A DNA stretch of 64,000 nucleotides, taken from Enterococcus sp. BWB1-3 (lineage in GTDB: Bacteria; Bacillota; Bacilli; Lactobacillales; Enterococcaceae). The position numbers and the translations under genes are program-made. The stretch spans positions 124,001-188,000 of the forward strand of contig NZ_JADOEP010000001.1 of NCBI RefSeq assembly GCF_016745275.1. Direction: 5' to 3'. Positions 19,563 to 27,234 of this stretch are shown here, in pieces. Numbering within the stretch: the first letter of the stretch is position 1; every line of letters begins with the position of its first letter. Below the pieces are notes generated by a model that saw only the letters and a program-made list of their open reading frames with translations, was not told where the DNA came from and ran no database searches.

Positions 19563-20195
19563 CTATTTTACAATGATCCCAAGTGTCTCTGCAAGAATCA
19601 AAGCCTGTTCTGCATTGACAATTACGCCATGTATAAATTCTGGAGACACTGCTATCGTATCAAACTGATTTTTTGAAAGATCAAGATTCTTTAACAGTGT
19701 GTGGAACCACTGACTTTGTGTTAATGTGCAGTCTGTTAATCGAAGGTATTGCCAGTCAATCTCAGAGAAATCACTTTGTCTTAAACTGGAAGCAGCAAAA
19801 TGAACAACTTTCATTGTTGAAGCAGCAAATGAAGAATAGTCCAGCATACAGTCGGTAAAAAGACAGTCCTTCAAATAGCTTTCTGCAAAATTTGTACCTG
19901 TTAATTTGCATTGGCGGAACTCTACCTGATGAAAGCCGGCACCAATCCACTCAGTGTTTGAGAAATCGCAATTTTCAAAAATAACATTTATGCATTCAAA
20001 TTGTTTAAGAAAGCCGGAAGAAATCTGGAGCCTTTTGAAATAACTTTCCTTGAAAAATAAATGGTGAAAATCTGCACCGTCTACCCGCTGATTTTCTATG
20101 TAAATTGTTTCAATAATGGATTCGTCTTCAAAAGTTGGAGAATTCTCTGTCAGCCCGGCAGGAAGAATAGGCACAATTCTCTTTTTTTCTTTCAT
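19563..20195 (-). CDS. Pentapeptide-repeat protein
   Basis: About 210 residues built largely of A(D/N)LXX-type pentapeptides in a right-handed beta-helix pattern: CDFSN TEWIG AGFHQ VEFRQ CKLTG TNFAE SYLKD CLFTD. It ends with a helix (PEFIHGVIVNAEQALILAETL). Length and C-terminal helix resemble the chromosomal Qnr-like proteins of Gram-positive cocci, which mimic DNA and protect gyrase, but many pentapeptide proteins have no known role, so a link to quinolone tolerance is only a possibility. AAGGAG precedes the start. Monocistronic; divergent from oppA. Confidence 0.85.
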   Translation of the reverse strand: MKEKKRIVPILPAGLTENSPTFEDESIIETIYIENQRVDGADFHHLFFKESYFKRLQISSGFLKQFECINVIFENCDFSNTEWIGAGFHQVEFRQCKLTGTNFAESYLKDCLFTDCMLDYSSFAASTMKVVHFAASSLRQSDFSEIDWQYLRLTDCTLTQSQWFHTLLKNLDLSKNQFDTIAVSPEFIHGVIVNAEQALILAETLGIIVK

Positions 20196-20423
20196 ATAAA
20201 TTCTCCTTCATTAATTAAAGTTATCTCATTATATACTAACACTGAGATTTATTTTTATGAAATCATAAATGAAAAATGAGGATTCTTAGAATAGAATGAG
20301 GATACACAGCATAAATTATTAAGTATTTTCCTAGAAGGTGCCGTGTAACAAAGACTTTGAGATATTAATATTTTTCTTGAAGTAATTTCTTTGGGGGATT
20401 ATTAAGATAGCATAAGATTTTTC

Positions 20424-20452
20424 TTGATTTTTTAATATTAAGAATGTAAACT
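20424..20452 (+). promoter_or_regulatory. Candidate oppA promoter
   Basis: TTGATT (20424-20429), 17-bp spacer, TAAACT (20447-20452). An alternative -10, TATAAC, lies at 20452-20457 with a poor TTTTTA -35. Transcription would start about 20460-20465, immediately before the putative guide-RNA target. Confidence 0.45.
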
Positions 20453-20467
20453 ATAACCCATAGCATA

Positions 20468-20481
20468 AATAATTATTAAAT
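20468..20481. promoter_or_regulatory. Putative TldR guide-RNA target upstream of oppA
   Basis: TAATTATTAAAT at 20470-20481 is identical to the 12 bases that follow the AGTTCAC end of the guide-RNA-like element after tldR (28439-28450). The match starts exactly where the guide should begin. Because the sequence is partly palindromic, the minus strand also offers TTTAA (20480-20476) followed by an 8-base match to the guide (20475-20468); TTTAA is a known TnpB-type adjacent motif. Either way the site lies about 50 bp before the oppA start, in the promoter or early leader. Confidence 0.65.
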
Positions 20482-20529
20482 TCTGAGTTTTCTGAAAAAT
20501 GAAGACGACTATTCTTAGGAGGAAAAGGG

Positions 20530-22212
20530 ATGAAGTTAAAGAAGTCATTTACTTTAGGTGCAGTAACATTACTTAGTACGACACTCTTGCTTGCAGCATG
20601 TGGAGGCGGTGGAGGAACAACTGATGATTCAGCAAGTTCTTCAACTAATAATGGAACAGCCAGCGGAGAACAAATCTACCGTGTGATCGAGCAGCAGGAA
20701 ATGCCAAGTGCAGATTTATCTGTAGCGACAGACGTTATCAGCTTTACTGCATTAAACAATGTGTATGAAGGATTATATCGTTTGGATCTGGATAACACAC
20801 CGATCCCAGCAGGAGCAGCAGAATTGGCAGAAGTCAGTGATGACGGTTTAGTTTATACATTGAAGCTGAATGAGGAATCAAAATGGTCAGATGGTGAACC
20901 TGTAACAGCAGAAGACTATGTCTTTGGCTGGCAGCGTACCGTTGATCCTGCAACAGCTTCAGAATACGGCTACATGTTTGCACCAGTTAAAAATGGCGAC
21001 AAGATTGTAAATGGTGAAGCAGACAAAGAAGAATTGGGAATTGAAGCAGTCAGTGATTATGAACTTAAAATTACTTTAGAATCTGCTACTCCTTATTTTG
21101 ATTACCTATTAGCCTTCCCTTCATTCTTCCCGCAAAGAAAAGACATTGTGGAGCAATATGGAAAAGAATATGCAGCAACAAGTGAAAATGCTGTTTATAA
21201 CGGTCCATTCGTGTTAGACGGATTTGATGGTCCGGGGACTGACACTGAGTGGTCATACAAGAAAAATGCAGACTACTGGGATGCTGACACAGTTCAATTG
21301 GAAGAAGTTCAAGTAAGTGTTGTTAAAGAAGCACCAACTTCACTGAACCTATTCCAGGACGGACAGACAGATGACGTAATCTTAACTGGTGAGCTGGCAC
21401 AGCAAATGGCAAACGATCCAGAATATGTAAGCCAAAAAGAAGCAACAACTCAATATCTTGAGTTGAACCAGATTGATGATGATTCTCCATTTAAAAATGA
21501 AAATCTGAGAAAAGCAATTTCTTATTCTATCGACCGTGAAGCGTTGGTTAATTCAATTCTGGGTGATGGTTCAGTAGCTCCTAAAGGACTAACACCTGCT
21601 GATATGTCTAAAAACCCTGATACTGGGGCTGACTTTGTTGAAGATGCAGGCGATGATATTGTTGCCGATGCAGACAAAGCAAAAGAGTATTGGGAAAAAG
21701 CGAAGAAGGAATTGAATATTGATTCACTGAAATTTGATATCCTTTCTTCTGATACAGATTCTTCCAAGAAAGTAACTGAGTACATCCAAGGTGCTATTCA
21801 GGAAACTCTTGACGGAGTTACTGTGACATTGAGTCCTGTACCATTCTCTGTACGTCTTGATCGTTCAAACAAAGGCGACTTCGATGTAGTTATGGGCGGA
21901 TGGGGAGCAGACTATGCTGATCCAAGCAGCTTCCTGGACTTGTTTATCACAGACAACTCTTACAACCGTGGTAAATACTCAAATACTGAATATGACAATT
22001 ATTTGAAATCAGCTTCTACTACAAATGCCAACAATCCTGAAAAACGCTGGGATGACATGGTAAATGCTGAGAAGATTATTGTCGGTGAAATGGGTGTCAT
22101 TCCACTTTACCAAAAAGCAGAAGGTCACCTTCGTGCAGCTAAAGTAAAAGATGTTGGGTTCCACCCTGCTGGAGCACAATATGATTACAAATGGACATAC
22201 ATTTCAGAATAA
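20530..22212 (+). CDS. oppA: Oligopeptide-binding lipoprotein OppA
   Basis: Extracellular solute-binding protein (SBP family 5) that delivers peptides to the OppBCDF importer. A lipoprotein signal peptide ends in LLLAAC with lipidated Cys at 24, followed by a Gly- and Ser-rich linker. The domain shows VYEGLYRLD, KWSDGEPVTAEDYVFGWQR, the YNGPFVLDGF region and GGWGADYADPSSFLDLF near the end. 560 residues. AGGAGG lies eight bases before the ATG. It is followed by a hairpin at 22231-22280 and a gene on the other strand, so oppA is split from oppBCDF. Confidence 0.95.
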   Translation: MKLKKSFTLGAVTLLSTTLLLAACGGGGGTTDDSASSSTNNGTASGEQIYRVIEQQEMPSADLSVATDVISFTALNNVYEGLYRLDLDNTPIPAGAAELAEVSDDGLVYTLKLNEESKWSDGEPVTAEDYVFGWQRTVDPATASEYGYMFAPVKNGDKIVNGEADKEELGIEAVSDYELKITLESATPYFDYLLAFPSFFPQRKDIVEQYGKEYAATSENAVYNGPFVLDGFDGPGTDTEWSYKKNADYWDADTVQLEEVQVSVVKEAPTSLNLFQDGQTDDVILTGELAQQMANDPEYVSQKEATTQYLELNQIDDDSPFKNENLRKAISYSIDREALVNSILGDGSVAPKGLTPADMSKNPDTGADFVEDAGDDIVADADKAKEYWEKAKKELNIDSLKFDILSSDTDSSKKVTEYIQGAIQETLDGVTVTLSPVPFSVRLDRSNKGDFDVVMGGWGADYADPSSFLDLFITDNSYNRGKYSNTEYDNYLKSASTTNANNPEKRWDDMVNAEKIIVGEMGVIPLYQKAEGHLRAAKVKDVGFHPAGAQYDYKWTYISE

Positions 22213-22230
22213 AAATGAAATGAGCCGTTT

Positions 22231-22280
22231 ATAGCAAAAGGACCCTTGTCTTCTTAAAAAGGCAACGGTCCTCTTGCTAT
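22231..22280 (+). terminator. Hairpin between oppA and the DUF3899-like gene
   Basis: ATAGCAAAAGGACC and GGTCCTCTTGCTAT form a long stem with one mismatch, extended by TTG/CAA. It can terminate both converging genes; the plus-side T-run (CTTTGCTT) is broken, so some read-through into oppBCDF is conceivable. Confidence 0.65.
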
Positions 22281-22286
22281 CTTTGC

Positions 22287-22637
22287 TTAGAAAAAGTAAA
22301 ATAGTAAAGAAACAATAGCTGGAATCAGTAAACATCCCCCTGTTGTAAGCCAGTACAGCCGATGGGCTTTACCGATTTCTGAAAATGGGATATATTCTTT
22401 CGGTTCGTTTTTCTTTCTCAGATGAAGCGTTTTTTTCATGAAGTACTGAAAATTATCAAAAAATCCTGAGGACATAATCCATAGGGCCATACCGATAATG
22501 AGAAAGAAAAGTGAAACGATGAAGAATGTATCTGATATTGATTGGATAGTCACTGATTTTTTTATCAGGAACAGATAGATAAAAATGCAAAAACTTGAAA
22601 TAACGAATGTGGTAAAAGACCATTTTAACTTTTTCAT
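22287..22637 (-). CDS. DUF3899-like small membrane protein inside the opp cluster
   Basis: 116 residues with two N-terminal hydrophobic helices (FVISSFCIFIYLFLI; FFIVSLFFLIIGMALWIM), a basic middle (KKTLHLRKKNEPKEYIPFSE) and a C-terminal helix. The layout resembles the DUF3899 family of short Firmicute membrane proteins. Function unknown. It lies on the opposite strand between oppA and oppB, which separates the binding-protein gene from the transporter genes. Confidence 0.65.
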   Translation of the reverse strand: MKKLKWSFTTFVISSFCIFIYLFLIKKSVTIQSISDTFFIVSLFFLIIGMALWIMSSGFFDNFQYFMKKTLHLRKKNEPKEYIPFSEIGKAHRLYWLTTGGCLLIPAIVSLLFYFF

Positions 22638-22724
22638 GAGGTCATCCTTGTCTATATTAGTTTTATTGTCTATACTTTATCGAAAACAGCTGTTGAAGTC
22701 AAAATAATTTCGGAGGTGTCATTC

Positions 22725-23666
22725 TTGAACAGTTTTGGGAAATATTTTCTTAAACGTGTCTTCTTCATGATAATCACATTGTGGTTAATCGCAACGATTA
22801 CGTTTTTCTTAATGCAATTATTACCTGGTACTCCATATACCAACCAAGAAAAACTTAGTCCTGAAACAATTGCCATGTTGAACAAGCAGTCCGGGCTGGA
22901 TAAACCGGTTATCGTTCAATACGGAATTTATCTAAAAAATCTTTTGGTAGGTGATTTTGGGATTTCGTTCCAATTTAAAAATCAGCCGGTAGCCAAACTC
23001 TTGATTAATCGTATCGGTCCGTCTGTACAATTAGGAGGACAGGCGATTCTATTCGGTACATTTGTAGGTATACTTCTGGGGATTATTGCAGCAATGCGCC
23101 AAAATACCTGGGTGGATACTTTGGCAACATTAATGGCAATTTTAGGGCGTTCGATTCCCAACTTTGTCTTTGCCGTGCTGCTGCAGTATGTGTTTGCAAT
23201 GAAATTGGGTATACTGCCTATTGCAAAATGGGAAACATTTGCTTCAACAATTTTACCGACAATCGCATTAGCGATGAGTCCTATGGCAGACTCAGCCAGA
23301 TTCATTCGAACCGAGATGGTGGAGGTGCTGCACAGTGATTATGTAGAGCTGGCTCGAGCAAAAGGTTTAAGCCGCTGGCAAGTGGCATTCAGACACGGTT
23401 TGAGAAATAGCTTGATCCCGTTGATCACTTTGTTGGGACCTTTGGCTGTTGGTTTGATGACAGGTTCACTGGTAGTTGAAAATATCTTTGCTATCCCGGG
23501 AATCGGGGAGCAGTTTGTTAAATCAATCATGACAAATGACTATCCGACAATTATGGCTGTAACGATACTTTACTCCACTTTATTGGTTATAGTTATTCTT
23601 GTTGTCGATTTGTTGTATGGATTGGTTGATCCGAGAATCCGTGTTTCAGGAGGTGACCGAAGCTAA
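22725..23666 (+). CDS. oppB: Oligopeptide ABC transporter permease OppB
   Basis: First membrane subunit of the peptide importer. Six hydrophobic segments, the N-terminal MQLLPGTPY motif, and the EAA loop HSDYVELARAKGLSRWQVAFRH that docks the ATPases. A GTG at 22716 is part of the ribosome binding site CGGAGGTG itself, so the TTG at 22725 (NSFGKYFLKRVFF) is the better start, giving 313 residues. The stop overlaps the oppC start by one base. Confidence 0.95.
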   Translation: MNSFGKYFLKRVFFMIITLWLIATITFFLMQLLPGTPYTNQEKLSPETIAMLNKQSGLDKPVIVQYGIYLKNLLVGDFGISFQFKNQPVAKLLINRIGPSVQLGGQAILFGTFVGILLGIIAAMRQNTWVDTLATLMAILGRSIPNFVFAVLLQYVFAMKLGILPIAKWETFASTILPTIALAMSPMADSARFIRTEMVEVLHSDYVELARAKGLSRWQVAFRHGLRNSLIPLITLLGPLAVGLMTGSLVVENIFAIPGIGEQFVKSIMTNDYPTIMAVTILYSTLLVIVILVVDLLYGLVDPRIRVSGGDRS

Positions 23667-24718
23667 TGGAAAGTATTAATTTGAATAAAGTACCAGATAC
23701 GATTAAAAATATTTCTGCTGATGAATTTCAGCTTCTTGATGCTTCGACGACTAAAGAGAGAGAACGGATTGCAATGCCGTCTTTGAGCTTCCTGCAAGAT
23801 TCATGGCGCCGTTTAAAGAAAAATAAAGCTGCGGTTATTTCAATGGCTGTTTTAGTGGTCATTGTAATTATTTCTATTGGTTCAATTTGGTTATCTCCAC
23901 ATGATCCGACAAAGCAGAATATCTCGTATATTAACCTGCCGCCTAAAATTCCGGGTTTGGATGGAATTAATGGCTTGAATGGTAAAGCGGTTGTTGCAGG
24001 ACAGATTGTAGATAAATACGCACAGGCAAACGTTCCAGATGATCTGCGTTTTTATTTGGGAACAGATGGACTTGGACGTGACGTTCTGAGCCGTTTGCTG
24101 ATGGGAACACGTGTATCGCTGTTGATTGCATTCATTGCAGCTGTACTGGATATTTCGATAGGGGTAACCTATGGACTGATATCAGGATTGCTTGGCGGTC
24201 GTGTTGATACAGTAATGCAGCGTATTCTGGAAGTTCTTTCCGGGATTCCCAATCTGGTTGTTATGATTTTGATGCTGACTGTCTTTGATCCAGGTATTCT
24301 TTCAATTGTTTTGGCCATGGTCGTGACCAACTGGATATCGATGGCCAGGATTGTTCGAGCCCAGACCTTGAAATTGAAGGATCAGGAATTTGTTTTAGCT
24401 GCTCAGACTTTGGGCGAATCCCGTCTGAAGATCGCTGTAAAACATATCCTGCCTAATATTTCAAGTGTCATTATTGTTCAAATGATGTTCAGTATTCCAG
24501 CAGCAATTTTCTTCGAAGCATTCCTGAGTTTCATCGGTTTAGGTCTGAGACCGCCGACTGCTTCACTAGGTACGTTGTTGAATGAAGGATATAAGACCTT
24601 CAGATTCCTGCCATACCTGATGTGGATACCAGCAGCAACATTATCTGTAATTATGATTTGTTTCAATTTACTGGCTGACGGTTTGCGTGATGCCTTAGAT
24701 CCTAAGATGAAAGAGTAG
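23666..24718 (+). CDS. oppC: Oligopeptide ABC transporter permease OppC
   Basis: Second membrane subunit. A cytoplasmic N-terminal extension of about 60 residues precedes the first helix (AVISMAVLVVIVIISIGSIW). Then come DPTKQNISY, LGTDGLGRDVLSRLLMGTRVS, and the EAA loop KDQEFVLAAQTLGESRLKIAVKH. 350 residues. Its ATG shares one base with the oppB stop. Confidence 0.95.
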   Translation: MESINLNKVPDTIKNISADEFQLLDASTTKERERIAMPSLSFLQDSWRRLKKNKAAVISMAVLVVIVIISIGSIWLSPHDPTKQNISYINLPPKIPGLDGINGLNGKAVVAGQIVDKYAQANVPDDLRFYLGTDGLGRDVLSRLLMGTRVSLLIAFIAAVLDISIGVTYGLISGLLGGRVDTVMQRILEVLSGIPNLVVMILMLTVFDPGILSIVLAMVVTNWISMARIVRAQTLKLKDQEFVLAAQTLGESRLKIAVKHILPNISSVIIVQMMFSIPAAIFFEAFLSFIGLGLRPPTASLGTLLNEGYKTFRFLPYLMWIPAATLSVIMICFNLLADGLRDALDPKMKE

Positions 24719-24723
24719 AGTGA

Positions 24724-25788
24724 ATGACTATGGAAAAAGTATTGGAAGTAAAAGATTTACACATATCTTTTGATACATTCGCAGGAAAAGTCAATGCCAT
24801 TCGCGGTGTGAACTTTGATCTTCATAAAGGTGAGACACTGGCTATCGTTGGTGAATCAGGCAGTGGTAAGTCTGTAACGACTAGAACAATCATGCGCCTG
24901 TTAAGTGACAATGCGAATATCGATAAGGGTGAGATTCTGTTTAAAGGATCTGACATCGTTAAAAAGACTGAAAAAGAAATGCAGACGATTCGTGGGAAAG
25001 AAATTGCGATGATCTTTCAGGATCCCATGACTTCTTTAGACCCGACAATGCCGATTGGCAGACAGGTTGCCGAATCGCTGATTAAGCACAATAAAGTTTC
25101 AAAAAGCGAAGGATTGGCTCAGGCGCTGGAATTGTTAAAGCTTGTAGGGATTCCGAATGCTGAAAAGCGTTTGAAGAACTATCCTCACCAATTTTCAGGC
25201 GGTCAGCGTCAGCGGATCGTTATTGCGATCGCTTTGATTTGTTACCCAGAAATACTGATTGCGGATGAACCAACGACTGCGTTGGACGTAACAATTCAGG
25301 CGCAGATTCTGGAATTGCTGAAAGATTTGCAGCAAAAAATCAGTACCTCCATTATTTTCATTACCCATGATTTAGGGGTTGTGGCCAACGTAGCTGATCG
25401 TGTGGCAGTTATGTATGGTGGTCGTATTGTCGAAGTCGGGACTTCAGAAGAAATCTTCTATAATCCGCAGCATCCATATACATGGGGACTGTTGGGGTCA
25501 ATGCCGACTTTGGAAGGGACTGAGGAAAAACTTTATGCGATTCCCGGTTCTCCTCCCGATTTGCTGGATCCTCCCAAAGGGGATGCCTTCTATCCAAGAA
25601 ACGAATTTGCATTGAAAATTGATGCGGAGCAGGCTCCTCCATATTTTGAAGTCTCTCCTACGCATAAAGCTGCGACATGGCTTTTAGCACCGCAAGCACC
25701 AAAAGTAACTCCTCCAGCAGAAATACAAAGACGTTGGGCTCTTTATAACGAACGTCATCATTTTTCAGAAACAGGAGGAGCTAATTAA
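24724..25788 (+). CDS. oppD: Oligopeptide ABC transporter ATPase OppD
   Basis: One of two ATPases of the importer. Walker A GESGSGKSV, Q-loop MIFQDPMTSLDP, signature FSGGQRQRIVIAIAL, Walker B ILIADEPTTALD, switch His in IFITHDLGVV. The C-terminal oligopeptide-transporter extension contains IPGSPPDLLDPPKG. 354 residues. The cysteine cluster usual for an iron-sulphur site in some OppD proteins is absent here. The ribosome binding site is weak, and the gene lies five bases after oppC, so coupling is likely. Confidence 0.95.
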   Translation: MTMEKVLEVKDLHISFDTFAGKVNAIRGVNFDLHKGETLAIVGESGSGKSVTTRTIMRLLSDNANIDKGEILFKGSDIVKKTEKEMQTIRGKEIAMIFQDPMTSLDPTMPIGRQVAESLIKHNKVSKSEGLAQALELLKLVGIPNAEKRLKNYPHQFSGGQRQRIVIAIALICYPEILIADEPTTALDVTIQAQILELLKDLQQKISTSIIFITHDLGVVANVADRVAVMYGGRIVEVGTSEEIFYNPQHPYTWGLLGSMPTLEGTEEKLYAIPGSPPDLLDPPKGDAFYPRNEFALKIDAEQAPPYFEVSPTHKAATWLLAPQAPKVTPPAEIQRRWALYNERHHFSETGGAN

Positions 25789-26747
25789 TGAATGTTGAAA
25801 AACGTAAATTACTTTTAGATGTTAAAGGGCTGAAGCAATATTTCAATGTTGGTCGTCCAGATGAAGTAAAAGCAGTAGATGACATTAGTTTCCATATCTA
25901 TGAAGGTGAAACATTTGGATTGGTTGGCGAATCAGGCAGCGGGAAATCAACAACTGGACGAAGTGTTATTCGTCTGTACAATCCGACAGCTGGAGAAATC
26001 ATTTTTGATGGAGAAAATATCGCTGATATTCGCTCCAAACAGAAGATGCAGGCGTTTAGACGGGAAGTTCAAATGATTTTTCAAGATCCGTATGCTTCTC
26101 TAAATCCTAGAATGAAAGTAAATGACATTATCGCTGAAGGATTAGATATTAACCATCTGGTAAATAATGATAAAGAGCGGACAGCGAAGGTTGAAGAATT
26201 GCTTAAAGTAGTTGGACTTGATCCGAATCATGCATCTCGTTACCCTCATGAGTTTTCTGGCGGACAGCGTCAGCGAATAGGAATTGCCCGCGCATTGGCA
26301 GTTGATCCTAAATTTATTATTTGTGACGAGCCAATTTCTGCATTGGATGTATCGATTCAGGCTCAGGTTGTAAACCTGCTTCAGGATCTGCAGAAAGAGT
26401 CAGGCTTAACTTATTTGTTTATTGCCCATGACTTGTCAATGGTGAAACATATCAGTGACCGTATTGGTGTAATGCATAGCGGAAAACTGCTTGAAATGGG
26501 TTCAAGTGATGATATCTATAACTTCGGTGTTCATCCTTATACAGAAAGTTTACTTTCTGCGATTCCGTTGCCGGACCCTGACTACGAACGTACACGTAAA
26601 CGGATTATTTATAAACCGCAGCCGGAAGATGGAAAAGAGCGCAAATTGCGTGAAGTGGCTCCAGAGCACTATGTTTACTGTTCAGAAGATGAAGTTGAAA
26701 TGTATCATGAAAAAATTGAAAATAGAAAAGCACAGGCACATCAGTGA
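25788..26747 (+). CDS. oppF: Oligopeptide ABC transporter ATPase OppF
   Basis: Second ATPase. Walker A GESGSGKST, Q-loop MIFQDPYASLNPRMKV, signature FSGGQRQRIGIARAL, Walker B FIICDEPISALD, switch His in FIAHDLSMV. The C-terminal tail has SAIPLPDPDYERTRKR. 319 residues. The start overlaps the oppD stop by one base behind GGAGGAG. Last gene of the opp cluster; the TldR-type gene begins about 490 bp downstream on the same strand. Confidence 0.96.
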   Translation: MNVEKRKLLLDVKGLKQYFNVGRPDEVKAVDDISFHIYEGETFGLVGESGSGKSTTGRSVIRLYNPTAGEIIFDGENIADIRSKQKMQAFRREVQMIFQDPYASLNPRMKVNDIIAEGLDINHLVNNDKERTAKVEELLKVVGLDPNHASRYPHEFSGGQRQRIGIARALAVDPKFIICDEPISALDVSIQAQVVNLLQDLQKESGLTYLFIAHDLSMVKHISDRIGVMHSGKLLEMGSSDDIYNFGVHPYTESLLSAIPLPDPDYERTRKRIIYKPQPEDGKERKLREVAPEHYVYCSEDEVEMYHEKIENRKAQAHQ

Positions 26748-26822
26748 GGTGTGGCGCTTTTTAAAACTGAGTAATAGGATGAGAGATTCCAAAATTTTTC
26801 GGATGATTATTTTGTTGTTATA

Positions 26823-26870
26823 CAGTCAGAGAAAGTATCGGATGATTCTGACTTTTAAGTTCTCTGACTG
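26823..26870 (+). terminator. Hairpin after oppF
   Basis: CAGTCAGAGAA (26823-26833) and TTCTCTGACTG (26860-26870) form an 11-bp perfect stem with a 26-base loop. No T-run follows, so termination is probably incomplete, which would allow read-through toward tldR. Confidence 0.4.
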
Positions 26871-26880
26871 GCCATACAAA

Positions 26881-27112
26881 GGAGTTTGGGACAGAAATAA
26901 CGTTTCAAACTCTCTTCATATCTAACCCCGAATAAATGGCGGTACAAAAGCAGCTCCTTCGGAATTAAGCCGAATGATCCTGAAAATAATAGCAGCTCCA
27001 GGAAGGTATCCATTCACAGCTATTCATTTTATGAATAGTATTCCTTGACAATTTTCGGATATTTTTTCTTGATTCTCGGAGCTGATCGCTTTTGTCCCGA
27101 CCTCTTTTGTAT
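26881..27112 (-). repeat. Repeat-family A element, copy 4 (best-bounded)
   Basis: About 232 bp with terminal inverted repeats: GGAGTTTGGGACAGAAATAA at the left and the complement of GAGGTCGGGACAAAAGCGAT at the right. Its reverse complement matches 4646-4905 closely for over 200 bp. It also holds an internal hairpin (CAGCTATTCATTTTATGAATAG). Size and ends are those of a miniature inverted-repeat element. It lies between oppF and tldR. Confidence 0.8.
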
Positions 27113-27234
27113 TATATTCGGTGTATAAATGAAAATAGAGAAAATATAAGCTGGCTGGATATGGAACAACTTGTTGGAAGTCTTCTATTCGCCAAGGGTT
27201 CTTTATTCGTTGGCTCATACAGGGCGGTGGATTG

